Below, piece after piece: positions 57,222 through 64,000 of a DNA stretch of 64,000 bases. Both the position numbers and the translations under genes were made by a program. This stretch comes from Geitlerinema sp. BBD 1991-9 (GTDB taxonomy: Bacteria; Cyanobacteriota; Cyanobacteriia; Cyanobacteriales; Geitlerinemataceae): assembly GCA_001657325.1 (NCBI GenBank), contig LWRO01000006.1:237855-301854 (forward strand), written 5' to 3'. The notes beneath the pieces are model-generated. The model saw only the letters and a program-made list of their open reading frames with translations. It made no database searches and was not told where the DNA came from. The first letter of the stretch is position 1, and each line of letters starts with the position of its first letter.

Positions 57222-57851
57222 ATGGAACTGGATAACTTTCAAGTCTTCGATCGAGACCTCGACGATCGCACCCTCGCCCGATACCTCGACGCGCCGGAAG
57301 TCGCCGTCGATACGGAAACCATGGGACTCTTACCCTACCGAGATCGACTCTGTTTAGTTCAATTGTGCGATCCGAACGGGTTTGTCAGTGCCGTGCGCAT
57401 CGAACGGGGACAAGCAAATGCCCCCAACCTTCAACGCTTGTTAGAAGCGGATTCGGTTCTCAAGGTCTTTCATTTCGCTCGCTTCGACGTGACGACGCTA
57501 AAACATCATTTGGGAATCGTCACTGCGCCGCTATTTTGTACCAAAATTGCCAGCAAACTCGCTCGCACCTATACCTCGTCTCACGGGTTGAAAGCTCTCG
57601 TCGCCGAACTGGCGGGGGTGGAACTCGATAAAAGCGCTCAAAGTTCGGATTGGGGCAACGCCGCCGAGTTATCTGACGCGCAGTTGAGTTATGCTGCCAA
57701 CGACGTGCGCTATTTGCTAAAGGTCAAACCCAAGTTAATCGCTATGCTACAACGGGAAGATCGTTGGACGTTGGCGCAACGCTGCTTTGATAGCATTCAC
57801 TTATTTAGCGATTTGGATTTGTTGCAATATCAGGGGATTTTCGAGCATTAG
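57222..57851 (+). CDS. ribonuclease D-like 3'-5' exonuclease
   Basis: A 209-residue DEDDy exonuclease. The four acidic ligands are visible: VAVDTETMGL (D, E), FHFARFDVTTL (D) and SYAANDVRYLL (D with the tyrosine that marks the DEDDy class). It lacks the HRDC domains of full-length RNase D, as is common for cyanobacterial members. ATG 57222 has AGGA upstream; the longer upstream frame runs through the hairpin repeat and is not credible. Likely role: RNA 3'-end trimming. Confidence 0.85.
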   Translation: MELDNFQVFDRDLDDRTLARYLDAPEVAVDTETMGLLPYRDRLCLVQLCDPNGFVSAVRIERGQANAPNLQRLLEADSVLKVFHFARFDVTTLKHHLGIVTAPLFCTKIASKLARTYTSSHGLKALVAELAGVELDKSAQSSDWGNAAELSDAQLSYAANDVRYLLKVKPKLIAMLQREDRWTLAQRCFDSIHLFSDLDLLQYQGIFEH

Positions 57852-57864
57852 TCGGGAATGCGAA

Positions 57865-60540
57865 ATGGGGCATCGGGAACAGAGCAGAAGGTCGATCGAG
57901 ACCATGGGGCGCAAATGGCTGGGATGGGTTGCAGCTGTGCTGACGATTGCGGTGACGGTGGGGACGGCTCGATCGATTGGTGTTGAAGGGGTTGATTGGC
58001 AAGCTGAGGCCAATCGAGTCTTGGTAGAAGGCTTGCAGCTCTATCGCGAGGGGACGGCACAAGCTTATCGCCAGGCCATCGATCGATGGCAGGAAGCGGC
58101 CGAACTGTTCGATCGATCGGGCAATCCCGCAATGGCTGCCAACGTCCTCACCAACATCGGTGCGGCGCAACTGCAACTCGGCGACCTCAACAGCGCCCTC
58201 GACACGTACCAAGCTGCCTTACCCCGCCTCGAAGCGATGGGCGATACTCATGCGATCGCTCAAACCCTGACTCAATTGGCGGAAGTTCGATCGCTGCGCG
58301 GGGAATACCAAACTGCTCTCGATACCTACCACCGCGCTTTACCGCTGTGGGAACAAACGAGCTATCAAACGGGAATTGCTGAAACGCTCAACGCACTCGG
58401 CACGGTTTACAGTGACTTGGGAGAGGCGCAAAAGGCCGCTGAGACTTACGCCGAAGCCCTCGCCCTCGTTGAAACCCTCGGCAACCGCGCGAACGTTGCG
58501 GCAACGCTCAACAATCTCGGGGGGGCATATTTAGATTTAGGGGAGTTCGATCGAGCGATCGAATCCTACAACCGCGCCCTCGAAATTTGGCAATCGATCG
58601 ACGATCGATCGGGAGAAGCCAGTACCCTCAACAACATCGGTTATCTTTACCGCCAACAGGGCGACCTCGAGAAAGCCTCGAGTACGTTCGCTCGAGCGGT
58701 TGAAATTTGGCGAGACGTTCACAACCTCCGTGCTGAAGCCAGTACCCTCAACAACATCGGTGACGTTCACTTCCTCCAAGGCGATCGAGATCGAGCATTA
58801 GCGTTTTACCAGCGCGCTCTTCCACTCCGGGAAAGCGCAGGAGATCGCCGTGGTCTTGCCCGCACTCGCTACAGTCTCGCCCGCGTCTACCGCCAACGAG
58901 GAGATCTCGATCGAGCGCAGCAGGAAATTGAAACGACCCTGGAGATCGTCGAAACTCTGCGAACCAACGTTCTCGACGAAGAGCTTCGCGCCAGTTTCTT
59001 TGCCAACCAACAGGATTATTTCGAGTTTTACATCGATCTGCTGATGCAGAGGCACCGCCAAGACTCAAATACGGGATTTGACGAACTCGCATTACACGCC
59101 AAAGAACGCGCCAGCACTCGATCGTTTCTCGACCTTCTCAATGCAGCGGCGAGCGACCTCAAGCAAGGTATCGATTCCGAACTGTTCGATCGATATCAAA
59201 AATCCCGCGAACAACTCCACTTACTCGAACGACGGCGTGTCGAGGTGTTCGGACGCGAACATACTGACGAAGAAGCCCAAACCCTCCAGGCAGCCTTTCA
59301 AGACGCTCTGGCTGACTATAGCGATATCCAAGCCCGAATCCGGACGACCAGCCCCCGTTTTGCCGATCTCACTCAACCACAACCCGTCACCGTTGCCGAC
59401 GTTCAGCAACAACTGCTCGACGACGAAACTGCCATGCTCGTTTACGCCCTCGGTACCGAACGCAGCTATGTGTGGATCGTCACGTCAAACGAGCTAACCA
59501 GTTACGACCTCCCCCCTCGGGCAGAGATCGAACGGTTGGCAAACGGATTTCTCGAAGCGATTTACGTTCCGCGCTATCGTACCCGTCCCCAACTCGTTGC
59601 CACAGCAACGCGAGATCTCAGTCAAGCGGTGTTACCAAAAGATCTCGATCGACTGTCGCAAAAACGCCTCGCGATCGTGGGGGATGGGGTGCTGCAATAC
59701 GTGCCGTTTGCAGCACTTTACCTCGAAAACGAAACGCCCTCGATCGATCGATTCGAGATCGTCAACCTACCCTCTGCCTCGACCCTAGCGGCGTTGCGCC
59801 GCAACCACAAAACTCACCGCACCCCCTCCAAAACCCTCGCCGTTTTTGCCGATCCCGTCTTTTCCCCCGACGACGATCGATTTCCCAACGCTGTTGTCAC
59901 TTCCGAACTTCCCCCAGAACTCGATCGATCGGCCCGACAGTCGGAAGTTCGTTTCAACCGTCTCCCCTTTACTCGCACGGAAGCCGAGCGCATTTCCCGT
60001 TGGATTCCCGACGAGCGACGCTTCAGCGCTTGGGGGTTCGATGCGAGTCGCGATCTCGTGACCAATACTCGGCTCGACGACTATCGCATCGTTCACTTTG
60101 CCACCCACGGACTCGCCAACAGCGCCACGCCAGAACTTTCAGGATTAGTCCTATCATTGTTCGACTTGCAGGGAAATCCCCAAAACGGATTTTTGCGTCT
60201 GTACGATATTTTTAACTTGGATTTATACGCCGAACTCGTGGTGTTGAGCGCGTGCAACACGGGGCGCGGCCGTCAAATTCGCGGGGAGGGAATCGTCGGG
60301 TTAACCCGGGGATTTATGTATGCTGGAGCCGATCGTGTCGTCGTGAGCTTTTGGGCGGTAGACGATGCGGGAACTGCGGAGTTAATGGATCGGTTTTACC
60401 GTCAGATGTTAGAAAACCGACATCCGCCAATTGCAGCTTTACGAGAGGCACAGCTAGAGCTGATAAACACTCAGGAGTGGAATTTACCGTATTACTGGGC
60501 AGCATTTACCGTTCAAGGTGACTGGAACCTCGAACAGTAA
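57865..60540 (+). CDS. TPR-CHAT protease-like protein
   Basis: An 891-residue protein. An N-terminal signal or membrane segment (WLGWVAAVLTIAVTVGTA) is followed by about eight TPR repeats (residues about 55-370, e.g. AATLNNLGGAYLDLGEFDRAIESYNRAL), a linker, and a CHAT domain at about 580-885. The caspase-type dyad is H748 (HFATHG) and C797 (LSACNTGRG), so proteolytic activity is possible. GADRVVVSFWAVDDAGT is also typical. An alternative start is ATG 57904, just before the hydrophobic segment. There are no CRISPR genes nearby, so this is the ordinary cyanobacterial TPR-CHAT type. Confidence 0.87.
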   Translation: MGHREQSRRSIETMGRKWLGWVAAVLTIAVTVGTARSIGVEGVDWQAEANRVLVEGLQLYREGTAQAYRQAIDRWQEAAELFDRSGNPAMAANVLTNIGAAQLQLGDLNSALDTYQAALPRLEAMGDTHAIAQTLTQLAEVRSLRGEYQTALDTYHRALPLWEQTSYQTGIAETLNALGTVYSDLGEAQKAAETYAEALALVETLGNRANVAATLNNLGGAYLDLGEFDRAIESYNRALEIWQSIDDRSGEASTLNNIGYLYRQQGDLEKASSTFARAVEIWRDVHNLRAEASTLNNIGDVHFLQGDRDRALAFYQRALPLRESAGDRRGLARTRYSLARVYRQRGDLDRAQQEIETTLEIVETLRTNVLDEELRASFFANQQDYFEFYIDLLMQRHRQDSNTGFDELALHAKERASTRSFLDLLNAAASDLKQGIDSELFDRYQKSREQLHLLERRRVEVFGREHTDEEAQTLQAAFQDALADYSDIQARIRTTSPRFADLTQPQPVTVADVQQQLLDDETAMLVYALGTERSYVWIVTSNELTSYDLPPRAEIERLANGFLEAIYVPRYRTRPQLVATATRDLSQAVLPKDLDRLSQKRLAIVGDGVLQYVPFAALYLENETPSIDRFEIVNLPSASTLAALRRNHKTHRTPSKTLAVFADPVFSPDDDRFPNAVVTSELPPELDRSARQSEVRFNRLPFTRTEAERISRWIPDERRFSAWGFDASRDLVTNTRLDDYRIVHFATHGLANSATPELSGLVLSLFDLQGNPQNGFLRLYDIFNLDLYAELVVLSACNTGRGRQIRGEGIVGLTRGFMYAGADRVVVSFWAVDDAGTAELMDRFYRQMLENRHPPIAALREAQLELINTQEWNLPYYWAAFTVQGDWNLEQ

Positions 60541-60671
60541 CTCGCAACCGGCCTGCATCCTCACGCTTCACTCCTAACGCTTCAGTGTGTAAAGCCTCCC
60601 CTTGTCCTCTGGATCGTTTATGGGTAAATTTGCTAGTCTAGCTTAAATAGCTTTGGGAACGGTAAAGAACA

Positions 60672-61835
60672 GTGGATATTGTAATTGGGCGCGGAAAAAC
60701 AGCTCGCCGAGCTTACGGCATTGATGAAATTGCCTTAGTCCCCGGTCTGCGAACGCTCGACCCTAACCTCGCAAATACCACCTGGACAATCGGCGGGATC
60801 GATCGAGAAATCCCCATTATTGCCAGTGCGATGGACGGCGTTGTCGATGTTCGCATGGCTGTTTTGCTTTCTCAACTCGGCGCGTTAGGGGTACTCAATC
60901 TCGAAGGGATTCAAACGCGGTACGACGATCCCAATCCTATTCTGGAACGGATCGTGTCTGTGGACAAGCACGAATTCGTGCCGTTGATGCAAGAGTTGTA
61001 CAGCCAGCCGATTCGCCCGGAATTGGTCGAAAAACGCATTCGTGAAATTAAAGAACAAGGTGGAATTGCCGCTGTCAGTGCAACACCAGCGGGTGCGGTC
61101 AAATTTGGAGAAGTCGTCGCGAAAGCGGGAGCCGATCTGTTTTTCGTGCAAGCGACCGTTGTTTCGACGGCACATTTGTCTCCGGAGTCCGTCACTCCCT
61201 TGGATTTGGCTGATTTTTGCCAGAGTATGCCGATGCCTGTGGTGTTGGGGAACTGCGTGACCTATGAAGTGGCATTGAACCTGATGAAAGTTGGGGCGGC
61301 AGCGGTACTCGTGGGAATTGGCCCGGGAGCCGCCTGCACCTCTCGGGGTGTTTTGGGCGTTGGTGTTCCTCAAGCAACGGCAGTCGCTGACTGTGCGGCG
61401 GCTCGGGACGACTACTTCCGCGAAACGGGTCGATACGTATCCGTGATCGCGGATGGTGGCTTGGTGACGGGTGGTGATATTTGCAAGTGTATTGCTTGTG
61501 GTGCAGACGGCGTAATGATCGGATCGCCGATCGCTCGTGCCGAGGAAGCCCCCGGACGTGGCTACCATTGGGGTATGGCGACTCCGAGTCCGGTATTGCC
61601 CCGAGGCACCCGCATCCGTGTCGGCAGTACGGGAACGCTCAAACAAATCTTGTGCGGTCCAGCCAAACTCGACGATGGAACTCATAATTTCCTGGGAGCG
61701 CTGAAAACCAGTATGGGAACTCTCGGTGCCAAAAATCTCAAGGAAATGCAACAGGTCGAAGTGGCGGTCGCACCTTCGTTGTTGACGGAAGGGAAGGTCT
61801 ATCAAAAAGCCCAACAACTCGGGATGGGTAAGTAA
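60672..61835 (+). CDS. guaB3: GuaB3, IMP dehydrogenase/GMP reductase family
   Basis: A 387-residue (beta/alpha)8 barrel of the IMPDH/GMPR superfamily without a CBS regulatory domain. The catalytic cysteine loop is GIGPGAACTSRGVLG; IASAMDGVVDVRMA and VIADGGLVTGGDI form the IMP phosphate and ring sites. The start MDIVIGRGKTARRAYG and total length match the cyanobacterial GuaB3 group, for which the reported activity is GMP to IMP. The start codon is GTG 60672. A terminator follows, then Yfr1 and trxA, a conserved cyanobacterial gene order. Confidence 0.9.
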   Translation: MDIVIGRGKTARRAYGIDEIALVPGLRTLDPNLANTTWTIGGIDREIPIIASAMDGVVDVRMAVLLSQLGALGVLNLEGIQTRYDDPNPILERIVSVDKHEFVPLMQELYSQPIRPELVEKRIREIKEQGGIAAVSATPAGAVKFGEVVAKAGADLFFVQATVVSTAHLSPESVTPLDLADFCQSMPMPVVLGNCVTYEVALNLMKVGAAAVLVGIGPGAACTSRGVLGVGVPQATAVADCAAARDDYFRETGRYVSVIADGGLVTGGDICKCIACGADGVMIGSPIARAEEAPGRGYHWGMATPSPVLPRGTRIRVGSTGTLKQILCGPAKLDDGTHNFLGALKTSMGTLGAKNLKEMQQVEVAVAPSLLTEGKVYQKAQQLGMGK

Positions 61836-61872
61836 GATCGTTGGCAGCCAACCCGTCACGCCCTTAAAAAAT

Positions 61873-61903
61873 TCCCCGAATTTCACGCATTGGGGAGTTT
61901 TGT
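61873..61903 (+). terminator. intrinsic terminator after guaB3
   Basis: TCCCCGA (61873-61879) pairs with TTGGGGA (61890-61896, one G-T pair), followed by GTTTTGTTG, 38 bases after the stop and just before Yfr1. Confidence 0.65.
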
Positions 61904-61920
61904 TGATTAGAATAATAAAT

Positions 61921-61996
61921 AGCGGAGACGCATGTTTCCGTTCACTCCTCACACCACACTCCGCCCGGACGTGCTGTTCGGGTGGTTTCTTTTTTT
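61921..61996 (+). ncRNA. yfr1: Yfr1 small regulatory RNA
   Basis: The hallmark unpaired motif ACTCCTCACAC lies at 61944-61954. It is flanked by a 5' hairpin CGGAGAC/GTTTCCG (61923-61929, 61934-61940) and a 3' terminator hairpin with a 10-bp stem (61961-61970, 61976-61985), then TTTCTTTTTT. The arrangement and the position between guaB and trxA are those known for Yfr1 across cyanobacteria. TAATAAAT just upstream could be the -10. Yfr1 blocks translation of outer-membrane porin-type mRNAs by pairing through its loop-free motif. Confidence 0.93.
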
Positions 61997-62304
61997 GGAA
62001 AAAAACGCCACAAATATATACACTTTTGCCGAACAGAGCGCGGTTTTGGCTGTGGTAAAATCGAGACGAAAGCGAAGGATGGCGGAACTCACTCGGTTGG
62101 CCCGATCGAAGCGTCGCTCGTTTCGGAAATCGCGATGTCACTCACGACACTCGAGCTTTAGATTTCGTTTGACGGCCGATTCGTGAATCGGGTCGGGCGT
62201 GTCTTCACCGCCTAGGTTCTCCTTTCAACCCGAATCTTCCCAAGCTACGGCTGAGGGAATGTTAAACTCAAGATTGAACACAAGATCGGTAAGGATTTCG
62301 AGGT

Positions 62305-62628
62305 ATGTCAGCAGCGGTAGAAGTTTCAGATGCAAGTTTTAAACAAGATGTTCTAGAAAGCGATCTGCCCGTTCTGGTAGATTTTTGGGCACCTTGGTGC
62401 GGTCCGTGTCGGATGGTCGGGCCCGTCGTGGAAGAAATCGCTCAGCAATACGAAGGGAAAGTTAAGGTCGTGAAGCTGAATACCGACGACAACCCTGAAG
62501 TTGCGAGCAAATACGGAATTCGCAGCATTCCGACGCTGATGATTTTCAAAGGCGGTCAGAGAGTCGATATGGTCGTCGGTGCAGTTCCTAAAACGACCCT
62601 TGCGAACACCTTGGAAAAATATCTCTAA
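62305..62628 (+). CDS. trxA: thioredoxin
   Basis: A 107-residue m-type thioredoxin. The redox site is WCGPC at residues 31-35, in [15 protein letters not shown]; the cis-proline is in [12 protein letters not shown] 62305 is preceded by AAGGA and GAGG-type sequences. It reduces disulfides of enzymes in the photosynthetic redox network. A strong terminator follows (62671-62712). Confidence 0.95.
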   Translation: MSAAVEVSDASFKQDVLESDLPVLVDFWAPWCGPCRMVGPVVEEIAQQYEGKVKVVKLNTDDNPEVASKYGIRSIPTLMIFKGGQRVDMVVGAVPKTTLANTLEKYL

Positions 62629-62670
62629 GTTTGACCTTCGATCGTCACGATCGAATCTCGAATTTTTGCT

Positions 62671-62712
62671 AACGCTGGGGCGTGACTCGCATGAGTTCCC
62701 CCAGCGTTTTGT
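62671..62712 (+). terminator. intrinsic terminator after trxA
   Basis: AACGCTGGGG (62671-62680) pairs perfectly with CCCCAGCGTT (62699-62708), followed by TTGTTTG. It is 42 bases past the trxA stop. Confidence 0.8.
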
Positions 62713-62815
62713 TTGACGGAATAGTCTCGACGATGGCAGACTACCAATACCGCTTCGTTCGTAATATTACTTGCCATCACTCGTACAATAGAATACTGCG
62801 CTTCAAAAACGATTT

Positions 62816-63877
62816 ATGACCACATCACCCAACGCTTTTGAAACCCTATCTCTGGAAATTTCGGAGTTGATCGATCGATTGCCCACTCTCGAACATTGGA
62901 AATGGATCGGTCGATCGCTGTCGTCGTTGGTGCAAATTGCAAGCAAGGATACCGATCGGTTGGATTGGAAAATCCTGAGCTATGCTCTCCAAGATATGGA
63001 ACGGGGATTGGAGATGTTTCACGCTTATCGTCACGTGCGGAAAGTTTCTATCTTCGGTTCGGCACGAACTCCGTGCGATCGCCCTGAGTACCAAATGGCC
63101 CGCGAGTTTGCACGGCGCTTGGTGGATTACGGGTTTATGGTCATTACCGGTGCGGGTGGTGGCATCATGCAAGCGGGAAATGAAGGTGCTAGTGCTGACA
63201 AATCTTTTGGCTTAAATATTCAACTGCCCTTCGAGCAAGAATCGAATCCCTACATTGCAGGCGATCCGAAACTCATCGATTTTAAATACTTTTTTACGCG
63301 CAAGCTGTTTTTTCTCAAGGAAAGTGACGCAATCGCCTTGTTTCCAGGGGGATTCGGGACGATGGACGAAGCATTTGAAACGATTACACTCAGTCAAACG
63401 GGTAAGTACGGCCCCGCGCCGCTGGTGTTAATCGATCGACCGGGGGGAGATTATTGGTACGGTTGGCAAGACTATTTAAAAAACTGTCTGTTGAAAAACG
63501 AAACGATTTCGGAAGAGGATTTGAGTTTGTACTCGATCGTCGATGATGTCGAAGATGCTTGCAATACCATTCGCAATTTCTATCGCGTTTATCATTCGAG
63601 TCGCTATGTCGAAGATCGGTTTGTTATTCGCTTGAAGTGTCCACTACCTGAGATGACGATCGAACAGTTAAACGATGAGTTCTCGGATATTTTAAAAAAA
63701 GGACGAATTGAAAGTTCGAGTGCTTTACCGAAAGAAATTGGCGACGAAACAGAATCATTGCCTCGCTTGGTTATGTATTTCAACCAACATAATTTCGGTC
63801 GTCTCCATCAGATGATTTGGCGCTTAAATGAGTTAGGGTGTCATACTCTAGAAGCCGACCATCCCGAGCAAAAGTGA
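62816..63877 (+). CDS. LOG family protein (TIGR00730-like)
   Basis: A 353-residue protein. The Rossmann-like LOG core has GSARTP, the GAGGGIMQAGNEGA nucleotide-binding loop, and PGGFGTMDEAFE, the family's PGGxGTxxE catalytic motif (cytokinin riboside monophosphate phosphoribohydrolase group). It carries longer N- and C-terminal regions than the about 190-residue LOG enzymes, as in a common bacterial subgroup of unknown role. The last 58 bases and stop belong to a 65-bp direct repeat (63820-63884 and 63935-63999). Confidence 0.85.
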   Translation: MTTSPNAFETLSLEISELIDRLPTLEHWKWIGRSLSSLVQIASKDTDRLDWKILSYALQDMERGLEMFHAYRHVRKVSIFGSARTPCDRPEYQMAREFARRLVDYGFMVITGAGGGIMQAGNEGASADKSFGLNIQLPFEQESNPYIAGDPKLIDFKYFFTRKLFFLKESDAIALFPGGFGTMDEAFETITLSQTGKYGPAPLVLIDRPGGDYWYGWQDYLKNCLLKNETISEEDLSLYSIVDDVEDACNTIRNFYRVYHSSRYVEDRFVIRLKCPLPEMTIEQLNDEFSDILKKGRIESSSALPKEIGDETESLPRLVMYFNQHNFGRLHQMIWRLNELGCHTLEADHPEQK

Positions 63878-63999
63878 TCGTTAGTATAAAGCGATTTCTA
63901 TTATCAGCGTCCAGCTTGTGCCAAATCAGATGTAGCGCTTAAATGAGTTAGGGTGTCATACTCTAGAAGCCGACCATCCCGAGCAAAAGCGATCGTTAG
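63820..63999 (+). repeat. 65-bp direct repeat of the LOG gene 3' end
   Basis: 63820-63884 and 63935-63999 are identical except for one base (T at 63875, C at 63990). The first copy contains the stop TGA of the LOG gene; in the second, the same position reads CGA. The copies are separated by 50 bases. The window ends one base after the second copy. Confidence 0.92.
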
Positions 64000-64000
64000 A

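Noticed and set aside
57865..60540. TPR-CHAT as a Craspase-type CRISPR protease
   Set aside because: No CRISPR array, Cas gene or gRAMP-like protein is in the window, and stand-alone TPR-CHAT proteins are common in cyanobacteria.
63820..63999. The 65-bp direct repeat as a CRISPR or phage attachment site
   Set aside because: Only two copies, one inside a gene, no spacers, no tRNA or integrase; simple tandem duplication explains it.

Overview
The window is a piece of cyanobacterial chromosome. Evidence: chlB (light-independent protochlorophyllide reductase), guaB3, stpA/ggpP (glucosylglycerol-phosphate phosphatase), a DUF4278 protein, and a recognisable Yfr1 small RNA between guaB3 and trxA, its usual cyanobacterial place. 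The sequence is very rich in CGATCG-type palindromes, mostly in the TCGATCGA context. Glucosylglycerol synthesis, an S-layer-type protein, RTX and two-partner-secretion proteins and an exopolysaccharide export pair suggest a salt-tolerant, surface-elaborate, possibly filamentous cyanobacterium. No genus can be fixed from the sequence alone.

Layout. 1-8 kb: end of a coiled-coil gene, rtcB, an RTX/CAP protein, a DUF3598-like gene coupled to an XPB-like helicase, a CPBP membrane protease and a DEDDh exonuclease. 8-10.5 kb: a type II restriction-modification unit whose methyltransferase has an N-terminal helix-turn-helix domain interrupted by a run of nine C, a candidate phase-variable switch. 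10.5-18.2 kb: alaS, a scar where a LysR/aldo-keto reductase pair has lost both 5' halves, a cyclic-nucleotide-binding protein, a hydrolase and a chemoreceptor. 18.2-29.5 kb: a GspE/PilB-like ATPase, an HxlR/alcohol dehydrogenase divergent pair, a large TPS exoprotein, an aldo-keto reductase, an HlyD-like adaptor and a frameshifted hypothetical gene. 29.6-36 kb: chlB, then an arsenosugar-type operon (arsM, a purine deaminase, arsS, a VTT membrane protein). 36-41.6 kb: a beta-helix protein, an XRE-like protein, a small conserved ORF, a multi-hairpin candidate RNA, stpA and its GATC-rich upstream region, and DUF4278. 41.8-51.4 kb: an FAD oxidoreductase fused to six SLH repeats, polysaccharide export and tyrosine-kinase-like genes, a methyltransferase and an ABC exporter. 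51.5-57 kb: a small basic protein, tRNA-Leu(CAA), an M48 protease, murA, a cysteine desulfurase and a small Cys-rich secreted protein. 57-64 kb: RNase D-like, TPR-CHAT, guaB3, Yfr1, trxA, a LOG-family gene and a 65-bp duplication of its 3' end.

The most interesting leads are: (1) the C9 tract at the 5' end of the HTH-methyltransferase; (2) a purine deaminase between arsM and arsS, which may process the adenine part of an arsenosugar intermediate; (3) a run of hairpins ending in an intrinsic terminator at 39.2-39.5 kb; (4) paired CGATC hairpins upstream of stpA. All assignments come from reading the sequence; no database search was run.
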